Shown piece by piece: positions 13,969 through 22,867 of a DNA stretch of 37,923 nt. The stretch comes from Actinomycetota bacterium (GTDB taxonomy: Bacteria; Actinomycetota; Nitriliruptoria; Nitriliruptorales; Nitriliruptoraceae), in contig JAHWKB010000007.1 of NCBI GenBank assembly GCA_019348115.1, positions 1 to 37,923 of the forward strand, written 5' to 3'. Position numbers and translations under genes: made by a program. Within the stretch, counting starts at the first letter, position 1. Every line of letters begins with the position of its first letter. The notes below the pieces were generated by a model. It saw only the letters and a program-made list of their open reading frames with translations. It was not told the origin of the DNA and did not search any database.

Positions 13969-14933
13969 TGGCGACCGCGAGCCGCCCGCACGTCCCGGTC
14001 CTCCTCGACCGGGTCGTCGCGCTGCTCGCGGACGCCCCCGACGGCATCTACCTCGACGGCACCCTCGGTGCCGCCGGCCACGCGACCGCGGTCCTCGCGG
14101 CGCGCGACGACCGCTACGGCTCGGCCCACCTCGTCGGGATCGACCGTGACCCGACCGCCCTGGCCCTCGCGGCCGACCGTCTCGCCGAGCTCCCCGACAC
14201 GGTGGGCCGCGACCTCGTGGAGGCACGTTTCGATGCTGCACCTGCCGTTCTTGACGACCTGGGTGTCGATCGGGTCGCCGCGGTCCTGCTGGACCTGGGC
14301 ATCTCGTCGATGCACGTCGATCGCGCCGAGCGTGGCTTCAGCTACCGCCAGGAGGGTCCGCTCGACATGCGGATGGGGCCCGACGCGCCCCGCACGGCCG
14401 CTGACGTCGTCAACGGCTACGACCTCCGCGACCTGGCTCTAGTTCTCCGCCGCTTCGGCGAGGAGAAGTTCGCCGACCGCATCGCCCGTGCCATCGTGGA
14501 CCGCCGCGAGGCGCGGCCCTTCGAGGTCACCACCGACCTCGCGGAGGTCGTCCGCGACGCCATCCCGCACGCGGCCCGCCGGACCGGCGGCCACCCCGCC
14601 ACCAAGACGTTCCAGGCGCTGCGCATCGAGGTGAACGGCGAGCTCACGGCCCTCGAGGCCGTGCTCCCCGCACTGCTCGACCGGCTCGCCCCGGACGGCG
14701 TGATGGCCGTCCTCGCCTACCACAGTCTGGAGGACCGCATCGTCAAGCGGGCCTTCGCCGACGCGGCCAACGGGTGCATCTGCCCGCCGGGTTTCCCGGT
14801 GTGCGCCTGTGGCCGCGTCCCCCTCGTCGAGCACGTCGTGCGACGCCCCGAGCGTCCCGACGAGCTCGAGATCGCCGACAACCCCCGCGCGTCGGCGGCC
14901 CGCCTCCGGGCCGTCCGTCGCGCCGCAGCCTGA
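13965..14933 (+). CDS. rsmH: 16S rRNA (cytosine(1402)-N(4))-methyltransferase
   Basis: 322 residues. It methylates C1402 in the ribosomal P site using S-adenosylmethionine. Marks are HVPVLLDRVV at the start, YLDGTLGAAGHA (SAM loop), VGIDRDPTAL, LLDLGISSMHVDRAERGFSYRQEGPLDMRM (as successive blocks), and the late AYHSLEDRIVK followed by a Cys cluster CICPPGFPVCACG. All match the family. The start is ATG 13965, with a second ATG at 13968; no Shine-Dalgarno is seen, so initiation probably follows termination of the small upstream gene. Confidence 0.97.
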   Translation: MMATASRPHVPVLLDRVVALLADAPDGIYLDGTLGAAGHATAVLAARDDRYGSAHLVGIDRDPTALALAADRLAELPDTVGRDLVEARFDAAPAVLDDLGVDRVAAVLLDLGISSMHVDRAERGFSYRQEGPLDMRMGPDAPRTAADVVNGYDLRDLALVLRRFGEEKFADRIARAIVDRREARPFEVTTDLAEVVRDAIPHAARRTGGHPATKTFQALRIEVNGELTALEAVLPALLDRLAPDGVMAVLAYHSLEDRIVKRAFADAANGCICPPGFPVCACGRVPLVEHVVRRPERPDELEIADNPRASAARLRAVRRAAA

Positions 14934-14943
14934 GGACCACCCC

Positions 14944-15390
14944 ATGAGCGCTGTTCCCGCCCCCTCCAGGCGGCCCGTCGCACGTCCGGTCGAGCGCCGT
15001 CGCGCCCACCTGCGGGTCGTGGCGGAGCCGCGACCGCGACACACGCTGCGCTACGCGCTCCTCTACCTCGTCCTCGCCGGCGCGACCGTCTTCGGAGCCG
15101 TGAGCCTCAACGCGCTCGCCGCCGGCGACGCGGTCGCCGCGCACCAGCTCGAGCAGCGCGTCGTCACCGCCGAGCGCGACTACGCCATGCTCGTCGCCGA
15201 GGTCGCGCGCCTCGAGGACCCGGCCCGCATCCGCGCCGCCGCCCTCGAGCTCGGCATGGTCCCCGCCGGTTCCGTCAGGTTCCTCGTCGTCGACCGTACG
15301 CTCCCGGCCGACGGGGTCACGCCCGACCTCGTCGCCACCGGGAACGAGGCCACCGACCCGCTGAAGCCGGTGCTCTCGGTCGAGAAGTAG
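14944..15390 (+). CDS. ftsL: FtsL-like cell division protein
   Basis: 148 residues: basic N-terminal cytoplasmic tail (RRPVARPVERRRAHLRVV), one membrane helix at about 37-60 (ALLYLVLAGATVFGAVSLNAL), then a coiled coil (LEQRVVTAERDYAMLVAEV) ending in the ARIRAAALELGM motif shared by FtsL and DivIC. FtsL joins the FtsQ-FtsB complex and activates FtsWI. The GAGG overlapping the rsmH stop serves ATG 14944. Its place before ftsI is the standard one. No ftsB/divIC gene is in the window. Confidence 0.9.
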   Translation: MSAVPAPSRRPVARPVERRRAHLRVVAEPRPRHTLRYALLYLVLAGATVFGAVSLNALAAGDAVAAHQLEQRVVTAERDYAMLVAEVARLEDPARIRAAALELGMVPAGSVRFLVVDRTLPADGVTPDLVATGNEATDPLKPVLSVEK

Positions 15391-15398
15391 GGGTCCGC

Positions 15399-17336
15399 GT
15401 GACCGGGACGTCGGGACGGCCGCCCTCGCGGGGCACCACCATCGGTCCGCGGCTCCCACGCGACCCGGTCGGCCGCCGGATCAGCAGCATGCTCCTGCTG
15501 TTCGTGCTGCTCTTCGGCATCGTCGGCTGGCGGCTCGTCGACCTCCAGGTGGTGGACGCCGAGGAGCTCGCCGACCGCGGGGTGCGGCAGCGGTCACGGA
15601 CGATCGAGCTCCCCGGCCGGCGTGGCCGCGTCTACGACCGCGAGGGTGACGTCCTCGTGACGTCGGTGGACAGCGCGACGATCTACGCGGACCCCCGCGC
15701 CTACCGGTCGGGCGAGACCCCGGACGGCACGGCCAAGCCGCCGGCAGCCCACGCCGCCGAGGTCGCCGACGTGCTGGCCCCCCTCGTGGGCCGCGACGTC
15801 GCCGACCTCCGCGCGGCCCTCGAGCGCGACGCCCACTTCGTCTACGTCGCACGTCAGCTCGACTGGGAGCTCGGCCAGCGCATCATGGACCTCGAGCTGC
15901 CCGGCATCGGCCTCCTGACCGAGCCCAAGCGGGTCTACCCGGCAGGTCCGCTCGCCGGCCAGATCCTCGGCTTCACGGGCATCGACGGGGCGGGCCTGCA
16001 CGGGCTCGAGCTGCAGCACGACGACATCCTGCACGGCACCCCGGGCCAGCTCGTGATGGAGGGCGCCCCGGGCGGCCTGTCGATCGCGTCGGGGGCGCGC
16101 GAGCTCCGGCCGCCGGTCCCGGGCACGGACCTCGTCCTCACCATCGACCGCGAGATCCAGTCCGCTGCCGAGGCGGCGGCGCTCCGCGCGATCGAGGAGT
16201 TCGACGCCGTGGGGGCGAGCGTCGTCGTGCTCGAGGTCGGGACCGGTGACGTCCTCGCGATGGCGAGCGAGCCCGGCTACGACCCCAACGACGTGAGCGG
16301 CAGCGTCCAGGCCAACTGGCGCAACCGGGCGGTGACCGATGTGTTCGAGCCCGGGTCCGTGCAGAAGGCGCTGACCGCTGCGGCCGCGATCGAGGAGGGC
16401 GTCGTCTCGCCCACCACGCCGATGGTCGTCGACGACCGCATCCAGGTCGGGTCCAAGACGTTCAAGGACTCCCACGACCACCCCGTGGAGCACATCACCT
16501 TCGCCGAGGTGATGGAGACGTCGTCCAACGTCGGGACGATCCAGGTGGCGCAGGCGCTCGGCAAGGAGCGCCTCGACCGGTACCTGCGCGACTTCGGCTA
16601 CGGCAGCCGGCTCGGCACCGGCTTCCCCGGCGAGTCCCACGGGCTCCTCATGCCGGTCGAGTCCTGGTGGAACACCTCGCTGCCGACGATCGCGATCGGC
16701 CAGGGCGTCGCGGTGACCCTCCTGCAGACCGCCCACGCCTACGCGACGATCGCCAACGACGGGGTCGCGACCCAGCCGCGGATCCTGCGCGGCACGGTCG
16801 GCGAGGACGGTCGGCTGACGCCGGCGGACCCGTCACCGACCGAGCGCATCATCTCGAGCGGGACCTCGCGCCAGGTCCGGGAGATGCTCGCCCGGGTCGT
16901 CTCCGGCGAGCGCGGGACCGGCAAGACCGCCCAGGTCCCCGGCTACGCGGTCGCCGGCAAGACCGGGACCGCCCGCAAGCCCAGCGCCGACGCCCGCGGG
17001 TACTCGGGGGAGTACGTCGCCTCGTTCGTGGGCTTCGCACCCGTGGAGGACCCGAAGCTGGTCGTCGCCGTGATGGTCGACGAGCCCTACCCGATCTGGG
17101 GCGGCGTGGTCGCGGCGCCGGTGTTCCAGGAGGTCCTCGAGTTCGCGCTCAAGCACCGCAAGGTCCCGCCCACCGAGCCCAACGCGAGCCTGGCCGACGC
17201 CCTGACCGAGGCGGCGCTGCAGGAGGCGCTCGCCGACGCGCAGCTCGAGGGACCGGCCACGGCGGCGGACGAGCCCGCGTCCCCGCCGGTCGGCGCGGCC
17301 GCGGGCGGCGACGGTGCGCCGGTCGCCGAGCCGTAG
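15399..17336 (+). CDS. ftsI: Septal peptidoglycan transpeptidase FtsI (PBP3 type)
   Basis: 645 residues. Membrane helix at about 30-48, then a pedestal/dimerisation domain and the penicillin-binding domain: catalytic S320 in GSVQK (SxxK), S375-S-N377 (SxN) and K521-T-G (KTG). It cross-links septal peptidoglycan with FtsW. There are no PASTA repeats; instead the end is an Ala/Glu/Pro-rich tail of about 50 residues. Start GTG 15399 lies eight bases after the ftsL stop, with AGGGG overlapping that stop. A 162-bp gap follows before murE. Confidence 0.97.
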   Translation: MTGTSGRPPSRGTTIGPRLPRDPVGRRISSMLLLFVLLFGIVGWRLVDLQVVDAEELADRGVRQRSRTIELPGRRGRVYDREGDVLVTSVDSATIYADPRAYRSGETPDGTAKPPAAHAAEVADVLAPLVGRDVADLRAALERDAHFVYVARQLDWELGQRIMDLELPGIGLLTEPKRVYPAGPLAGQILGFTGIDGAGLHGLELQHDDILHGTPGQLVMEGAPGGLSIASGARELRPPVPGTDLVLTIDREIQSAAEAAALRAIEEFDAVGASVVVLEVGTGDVLAMASEPGYDPNDVSGSVQANWRNRAVTDVFEPGSVQKALTAAAAIEEGVVSPTTPMVVDDRIQVGSKTFKDSHDHPVEHITFAEVMETSSNVGTIQVAQALGKERLDRYLRDFGYGSRLGTGFPGESHGLLMPVESWWNTSLPTIAIGQGVAVTLLQTAHAYATIANDGVATQPRILRGTVGEDGRLTPADPSPTERIISSGTSRQVREMLARVVSGERGTGKTAQVPGYAVAGKTGTARKPSADARGYSGEYVASFVGFAPVEDPKLVVAVMVDEPYPIWGGVVAAPVFQEVLEFALKHRKVPPTEPNASLADALTEAALQEALADAQLEGPATAADEPASPPVGAAAGGDGAPVAEP

Positions 17337-17498
17337 CGCCCCGCCGGAACCACACGCCCCGTCCGGACGACCGCCGGGGCTCCACGGGCCCCAGGACCCC
17401 CACCGTTAGGCTCGCCCCACCCCCCCGACCTCCCGGCTGCCGACCCCGCTGCGCCATCCGGCTGCTGGTCCCGGCGCATCCCCGACAGGGACCGAGAC
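17337..17498 (+). promoter_or_regulatory. ftsI-murE gap with possible internal promoter
   Basis: This is one of only two real breaks in the tightly packed dcw string. TAGGCT (-10 type) at 17407-17412 is 87 bases before murE; no matching -35 is visible. An extra promoter for the murE-ftsQ block is possible but weakly supported. Confidence 0.3.
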
Positions 17499-18995
17499 GT
17501 GAGCACGACCCTCTCCGCCCTCGCCGCGGAGCTGTCCGAGGCGCAGCTCCGGGGTGACGGCGATGCCGAGGTCGTCGACGCGACGCACGACTCACGCCAG
17601 GCGGGTGCCGGCACGCTGTTCTGCGCCGTCCCGGGGGCGACCGCCGACGGCCACGACCACGCCCCGGCCGCCGTGGCCGCGGGCTCGCCGGCGCTCCTGG
17701 TCGAGCGCTGGCTCGACCTCGACGTCCCCCAGCTCCTCGTGCCCTCCGTCCGGGCGTCGATGGGGCACGCCGCGGCCGTGATCCACGGGCGCCCGTCCGG
17801 CGACCTGGCGGTCGTCGGCATCACCGGCACCAACGGCAAGACCACGACGACCTACCTGCTCGAGTCCGCGTTCGGCGCCGCGGGGTGGGGCACGGGCACC
17901 ATCGGCACGGTCGAGACCCGCATCCACGGTGAGGCGCAGCCGGGGGTCCGGACGACGCCCGAGGGCACCGACCTCCAGCGCCTCCTCGCGAGGATGCGCG
18001 ACCGGGGCGTCGATGCCGTCGGCATGGAGGTGTCCTCGCACGGGCTCGAGATGCAGCGCGTCGCCGGGACCCGGTTCGCCGTCGCCGTCTTCACCAACCT
18101 GTCGCAGGACCACCTCGACTTCCACGGGACCATGGACGCCTACTACCGCGCCAAGGCACGCCTCTTCACGCCCGAGCTCGCCGAGGCCGCGGTCGTCTGC
18201 GTGGACGACGAGTGGGGTCGGCGCCTCGCGTCGGAGGCGTCCGTCCCCGTGTCCACCTTCGGCCGCGCCACCGACGCCGACCACCGCATCGTGGACGTCA
18301 CCGTCGAGCTCGCCGGCTCGACGGCGCGCGTCGCCGGTCCGGACGGGGACGTCGAGGTGCGGACCCGGCTCGTGGGCGACCACAACGTGACCAACGCCGT
18401 CGGGGCCTACCTCGCCGCCGTCGCGGCGGGGGTGGAGCCGGCGGCGGCCGCCGCCGGCGTCGCCGCCTGCGCCGGCGTCCCCGGCCGCCTCGAGCGGGTC
18501 GAGCGGGGCCAGCCGTTCGCGGTGCTCGTCGACTACGCCCACACCCCGGACGCCCTCGAGCACGTCGTCCGCTCCACGCGACCGCTCCTCGAGGAGGGCG
18601 GCCGGCTGCACGTCGTCATCGGTGCCGGCGGCGACCGCGACCGCGGCAAGCGCCCCCTCATGGGCGCCGTGGCCGCCCAGGCCGACGTCGCCGTCCTGAC
18701 CTCCGACAACCCCCGCTCGGAGGACCCGACCGAGATCCTCGACGCGATCGTCGCCGGCGCCCGCGAGGCCATCGACGGCGGTGCGCCGGCCGAGCTCGTC
18801 GTCGAGGTCGACCGCCGCGAGGCCATCGCCCGCACGCTCGCGGACGCCCGCCCGGGAGACGTCGTCGTCATCGCCGGCAAGGGACACGAGACCACCCAGG
18901 AGTTCGCCGACCGCACCCTGCCCTTCGACGACCGGCTGGTCGCGGCCGAGCTCCTCGAGGCGGCCGGCGCCGAGGACGCGGAGGTGGGCGCGTGA
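17499..18995 (+). CDS. murE: UDP-MurNAc-tripeptide ligase MurE, meso-DAP type
   Basis: 498 residues. It adds the third stem-peptide residue in the cytoplasm. ATP loop GITGTNGKTTTT with K114; TTPE in GVRTTPEGTDL; carbamylated-Lys region YYRAKARLF; C-terminal DYAHTPDALE. The amino-acid selector is D403-N-P-R406, the form used for meso-diaminopimelate, rather than DNPA/DDPN for lysine types, so the wall is A2pm-based. Start GTG 17499, with AGGG and GAG upstream. Its last bases overlap murF by GTGA. Confidence 0.97.
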   Translation: MSTTLSALAAELSEAQLRGDGDAEVVDATHDSRQAGAGTLFCAVPGATADGHDHAPAAVAAGSPALLVERWLDLDVPQLLVPSVRASMGHAAAVIHGRPSGDLAVVGITGTNGKTTTTYLLESAFGAAGWGTGTIGTVETRIHGEAQPGVRTTPEGTDLQRLLARMRDRGVDAVGMEVSSHGLEMQRVAGTRFAVAVFTNLSQDHLDFHGTMDAYYRAKARLFTPELAEAAVVCVDDEWGRRLASEASVPVSTFGRATDADHRIVDVTVELAGSTARVAGPDGDVEVRTRLVGDHNVTNAVGAYLAAVAAGVEPAAAAAGVAACAGVPGRLERVERGQPFAVLVDYAHTPDALEHVVRSTRPLLEEGGRLHVVIGAGGDRDRGKRPLMGAVAAQADVAVLTSDNPRSEDPTEILDAIVAGAREAIDGGAPAELVVEVDRREAIARTLADARPGDVVVIAGKGHETTQEFADRTLPFDDRLVAAELLEAAGAEDAEVGA

Positions 18996-20440
18996 TCCCG
19001 CTCCGCCTCGAGGACGTCGCCCGCGCGACGGGCGGACGGATCGCGTCCGGCGCCGGCGACCTCGTCGTCGACGCGGTCACGACCGACTCGCGCGAGGTCC
19101 CCGACGGCCGTGCCCTCTTCGTCGCCATCCGCGGCGAGCACGCCGACGGCCACGACCACCTCGCCGGCGCGGTCGAGCACGGTGCCGTCGCGGTGCTGTC
19201 CGAGCGCGAGGTCGACCTCGGCGCGGACGTCGGCGTGGTCGTCGTCGAGGACACCTGGACGGCGATCGCGCGGCTCGGTGCCGAGGTGCGCGACCGCGTC
19301 GACCCGTTCGTCGTGGCCATCACGGGATCGGTCGGCAAGACCACCACCAAGGACCTGACCGCCGCCGCGCTCGGGGCCGGGCGCCGGACGGTCGCCGCCG
19401 TCGGGTCGTTCAACAACGAGCTCGGGGTCCCCCTCACGCTGCTGTCGCTCGAGGAGGACAGCGAGGCGCTGGTCGTCGAGATCGGGGCCCGCGGGGTCGG
19501 CCACGTCGCCGAGCTCGTCCCGTACGCCCGCCCCGACGTCTCCATCGTGACCGCCGTCGCCGGCGTCCACCTCGAGCTCTTCGGCGACATCGACGCCATC
19601 GCGCAGGCCAAGGGCGAGCTCGTCGAGGGTCTCGCCGGCGACGGCACCGCGGTGCTGAACGCCGACGACGAGCGCGTCGCCGCCATGGCCGCCCGCGCCC
19701 CGGGCGCGGTCCTCCGCTACGGCCTCGCCGACGGGCCCCGTGGGGACGGCGCCGCCGCGCCCGACCTCGTGGCCTCCGACGTCCGCCTCGACCGCCTGGC
19801 ACGTGCCTCGTTCGCCGCCTCGACCCCGTGGGGCGACGTCGACGTGACGCTCCCCGTCGCGGGCCGCCACCACGTCTGGAACGCACTGGCCGCGCTCGCG
19901 GCCGCCGGCGTCGCCGGCGTACCGACCCACGACGCGGCCGCGGCGCTGGCGACGGCTCGGATCAGCGACTGGCGGGGCGAAGTCACCGAGCACGACGGGC
20001 TCGTCGTCCTGAACGACGCCTACAACGCGAACCCGACCTCCGTGATCGCCGCGCTCGACATGCTCATGACGGTGGAGCGCACCGGGCGCGCCGTCGCCGT
20101 GCTCGGTGTCATGGCCGAGATCGGCCCCACCGCCGAGGCCGAGCACGAGCGCGTCGGACGCCGCGCCGCCGAGCTCGGCGTCGACCTCGTGATCGCGGTC
20201 GGCGACGACGCCGAGGGCATCGCCCGTGGCGCGCGCGCCGGCGGCCTGCCGGAGGACCGCGTGGCCGCGGTCGACGACGCCGCCGCCGCGAGCGCGCTGC
20301 TGGCCGGTGACGTCGGTCCCGGCGACGTGGTCCTCGTCAAGGCGAGCCGCGTCGGCGGGCTCGAGGCGGTGGCCGACGACCTCCTCGCCGACGGGCGGTC
20401 CGGGACCCGGGGTGCCGGAGCGGACGGAGCCGTCCAGTGA
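18992..20440 (+). CDS. murF: UDP-MurNAc-tripeptide-D-Ala-D-Ala ligase
   Basis: 482 residues. It adds D-Ala-D-Ala to finish the UDP-MurNAc-pentapeptide. ATP loop AITGSVGKTTTK with K116, the FNNELGVPLTLL block, and LNDAYNANPTSV near residue 340, all MurF-specific. N-terminal Mur fold has TDSREVPDGRALFVAI. Start GTG 18992 overlaps the murE stop, GTGA style. It again overlaps mraY by GTGA at the end. No ddl for the D-Ala-D-Ala substrate is in the window. Confidence 0.97.
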   Translation: MIPLRLEDVARATGGRIASGAGDLVVDAVTTDSREVPDGRALFVAIRGEHADGHDHLAGAVEHGAVAVLSEREVDLGADVGVVVVEDTWTAIARLGAEVRDRVDPFVVAITGSVGKTTTKDLTAAALGAGRRTVAAVGSFNNELGVPLTLLSLEEDSEALVVEIGARGVGHVAELVPYARPDVSIVTAVAGVHLELFGDIDAIAQAKGELVEGLAGDGTAVLNADDERVAAMAARAPGAVLRYGLADGPRGDGAAAPDLVASDVRLDRLARASFAASTPWGDVDVTLPVAGRHHVWNALAALAAAGVAGVPTHDAAAALATARISDWRGEVTEHDGLVVLNDAYNANPTSVIAALDMLMTVERTGRAVAVLGVMAEIGPTAEAEHERVGRRAAELGVDLVIAVGDDAEGIARGARAGGLPEDRVAAVDDAAAASALLAGDVGPGDVVLVKASRVGGLEAVADDLLADGRSGTRGAGADGAVQ

Positions 20441-21477
20441 TCGCGATCCTCGTCGCGGCCACGGTGGCCATGCTCCTGTCGCTGGTGGGCACGCCGGCGG
20501 TCATCCGCTACTTCCGCCGCCACGGCTTCGGCCAGCCCATCCGCGAGGAGGGCCCCGAGTCCCACCAGACCAAGGCCGGCACCCCGACGATGGGCGGCGC
20601 GGCCATCGTCATCGCCGCGGTCGCCGGCTACCTCGTGGCCCACCTCGGCAGCCTCGAGTTCACGTGGCGCGGCGCGGTCGTGATGGGCACGTTCGTCGGG
20701 ATGGCGGTCGTGGGCTTCGCCGACGACTTCATCAAGCTCCGGGCCCAGCGCAACCTCGGGCTCAACAAGACCGCCAAGTTCGGCGGCCAGGCCATCATCG
20801 CGCTGCTCTTCGCCTTCCTCGGCCCGACCTACGCCGGCATCCCGCGGAACCTCTCCATCGTGGGGGAGATCGAGATCGGCCTGCCGACCGCCGTGTTCTT
20901 CGTATGGATCTTCATCCTGCTGGCGGGCGCGTCCAACGCGGTCAACCTCACCGACGGCCTCGACGGCCTCGCCGCGGGCTCGGGGACGCTGGTCTTCGGC
21001 GCCTACACGCTGATCGCGTTCTGGCAGTTCCGCAACCCGACCGCGTACGACTTCCTGACCGCCGGCGACGCGCTCGACATGGCCGTCATCGCGGCCGCGG
21101 TCATGGCGGCCTGCGCGGGCTTCCTGTGGCACAACGCCCCGCCGGCGAGCATCTTCATGGGTGACACCGGCTCGCTCGCCCTCGGGGGCCTGCTCGCCGC
21201 GCTGGCCGTCGCGACCAACACCCAGCTGCTCCTGGTGCTCCTCGGGGGCCTCTACGTCGTCGAGACCCTGTCCGTGATCGTGCAGGTGTTCTTCTTCCGC
21301 GTGTTCGGACGGCGCATCTTCCGGATGACGCCCATCCACCACCACTTCGAGCTGGTCGGCTGGCAGGAGACCACGATCATCGTGCGGTTCTGGATCATCT
21401 CCGGCATCGGGATCGCGGCGGGCCTGGGGCTGTTCTACGCCGAGTCCGTCAGCCGGGTGGTCCTCCAGCGTGGCTGA
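20437..21477 (+). CDS. mraY: Phospho-MurNAc-pentapeptide transferase MraY
   Basis: 346 residues, polytopic (about ten membrane helices). It moves phospho-MurNAc-pentapeptide to undecaprenyl phosphate to give lipid I. Motifs: GPESHQTKAGTPTMGG, FADDFIKL (Mg/Asp pair), NAVNLTDGLDGLA, and MTPIHHHFELVGWQE near the end (HHH motif). Start GTG 20437 overlaps murF; GGAG stands six bases before. The end overlaps the murD start by 8 bp. Confidence 0.98.
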   Translation: MIAILVAATVAMLLSLVGTPAVIRYFRRHGFGQPIREEGPESHQTKAGTPTMGGAAIVIAAVAGYLVAHLGSLEFTWRGAVVMGTFVGMAVVGFADDFIKLRAQRNLGLNKTAKFGGQAIIALLFAFLGPTYAGIPRNLSIVGEIEIGLPTAVFFVWIFILLAGASNAVNLTDGLDGLAAGSGTLVFGAYTLIAFWQFRNPTAYDFLTAGDALDMAVIAAAVMAACAGFLWHNAPPASIFMGDTGSLALGGLLAALAVATNTQLLLVLLGGLYVVETLSVIVQVFFFRVFGRRIFRMTPIHHHFELVGWQETTIIVRFWIISGIGIAAGLGLFYAESVSRVVLQRG

Positions 21478-22867
21478 GCGCCACCCCGCCCTCCGCGACG
21501 TCGGACGCGCGCTCGTCATCGGGACGGGCCGGTCCGGGCTCGCCGCCACCCGCGCGCTGGTCGACGCCGGCGTCGAGGTCCTGGTCGTCGACGAGGCGGC
21601 CGAGCCGGCGGGCGCGGCCGACGTGCGTGCCACCGGGGCCGAGCTCCGCGCCGGTGAGGACCCCGCCGACCACCTCGCCGGCGTCGACCTGGTCGTCCCG
21701 TCGCCCGGCGTCCCGGAGCACGCCCGCGTGCTGGTCGCGGCCGTGGACGCCGGCCGGCGGGTCTGGTCCGAGCCCGAGCTGGGCGCCCGCCTGCACCCGC
21801 GCCGGCTCGTCGCGGTCACCGGTACCAACGGCAAGACGTCGGTGACCGAGCTGACGACGGCCGTCCTCGCGGCCGGCGGGCTCGACGCCGTCGCCTGCGG
21901 GAACATCGGTACGCCCTTCACCGAGGCGGCCGCCGCGTCGGCACCGGACGCGGTGCTCGTGGCCGAGCTCTCGTCCTTCCAGCTGCGCTTCTGCAGCGAG
22001 CTCCGCCCCGAGGTCGGCCTGCTCCTGAACCTCGCGCCGGACCACCTCGACTGGCACGGGGGCTTCGAGGCGTACGGTGCGGCCAAGGCGCGGCTGTGGC
22101 AGGCGCAACGGGCAGGGGACTGGGCGGTGCACAACGACGACGACGCGACGACGGTCGCGCTGGCGGACGCCTCGGCGCCCGCGGGGCGCGCCGCGTTCTC
22201 GGCCGTCGCCGTGCCGGACCACGGCGTCGGCGTCCGCGACGGCATGCTCGTGTCGAGCATCGGCGGGAGCATCGAGCGCCTGCTGTCGCTCGACGAGCTG
22301 CCCCTGCGTGCGCCCCACCACGTCGCCAACCTCGCTGCGGCCGCGACGACCGGGCTGCTCCTCGACCTGCCGGCGGGGCGGATCTCGGAGGTCCTGGTCG
22401 ACTTCCGGCCGGGCCGGCACCGCGTCGAGCACGTCGTCGAGGTCGACGGCGTCGCCTACGTGGACGACTCGAAGGCCACCAACACCCACGCCGCGGCCGC
22501 GGCCCTCGCGAGCTTCGACCGGGTGGTGTGGATCGCCGGCGGGATCGCCAAGGGCGTGGACCTGTCCGTGCTCGCCGACGCCCTCGAGCGCGTGACGGCC
22601 GCCGTGGTGATCGGCGAGGCCGCCGACGAGCTCGCGGCCGTGTGCGCGAGCGCCGGTGTCGAGGCGCAGCACGCCGGCTCCATGGAGGACGCCGTGGTCG
22701 CCGCGGCGCGGCTCGCGCACCCGGGCGACACGGTCCTGCTCGCGCCGGCGTGCTCCTCGTTCGACATGTTCCGGGACTACGCCGACCGCGGGGAGCGCTT
22801 CGCCGCGGCCGCCCGCGCGCTCGCATCCGGCCGCACATCCGGGGAGGTCGCCCATGACCGTCCGTGA
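21470..22867 (+). CDS. murD: UDP-MurNAc-L-alanine:D-glutamate ligase
   Basis: 465 residues. It adds D-Glu to UDP-MurNAc-Ala. The N-terminal Rossmann fold starts ALVIGTGRSGLAATRALVDAG; ATP loop AVTGTNGKTSVTEL with K122; LNLAPDHLDWHG; and the C-terminal VDDSKATNTHAAAAAL block. The order of these is diagnostic. Start GTG 21470 lies inside the mraY end. Its own stop runs 14 bp into ftsW. Confidence 0.97.
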   Translation: MAERHPALRDVGRALVIGTGRSGLAATRALVDAGVEVLVVDEAAEPAGAADVRATGAELRAGEDPADHLAGVDLVVPSPGVPEHARVLVAAVDAGRRVWSEPELGARLHPRRLVAVTGTNGKTSVTELTTAVLAAGGLDAVACGNIGTPFTEAAAASAPDAVLVAELSSFQLRFCSELRPEVGLLLNLAPDHLDWHGGFEAYGAAKARLWQAQRAGDWAVHNDDDATTVALADASAPAGRAAFSAVAVPDHGVGVRDGMLVSSIGGSIERLLSLDELPLRAPHHVANLAAAATTGLLLDLPAGRISEVLVDFRPGRHRVEHVVEVDGVAYVDDSKATNTHAAAAALASFDRVVWIAGGIAKGVDLSVLADALERVTAAVVIGEAADELAAVCASAGVEAQHAGSMEDAVVAAARLAHPGDTVLLAPACSSFDMFRDYADRGERFAAAARALASGRTSGEVAHDRP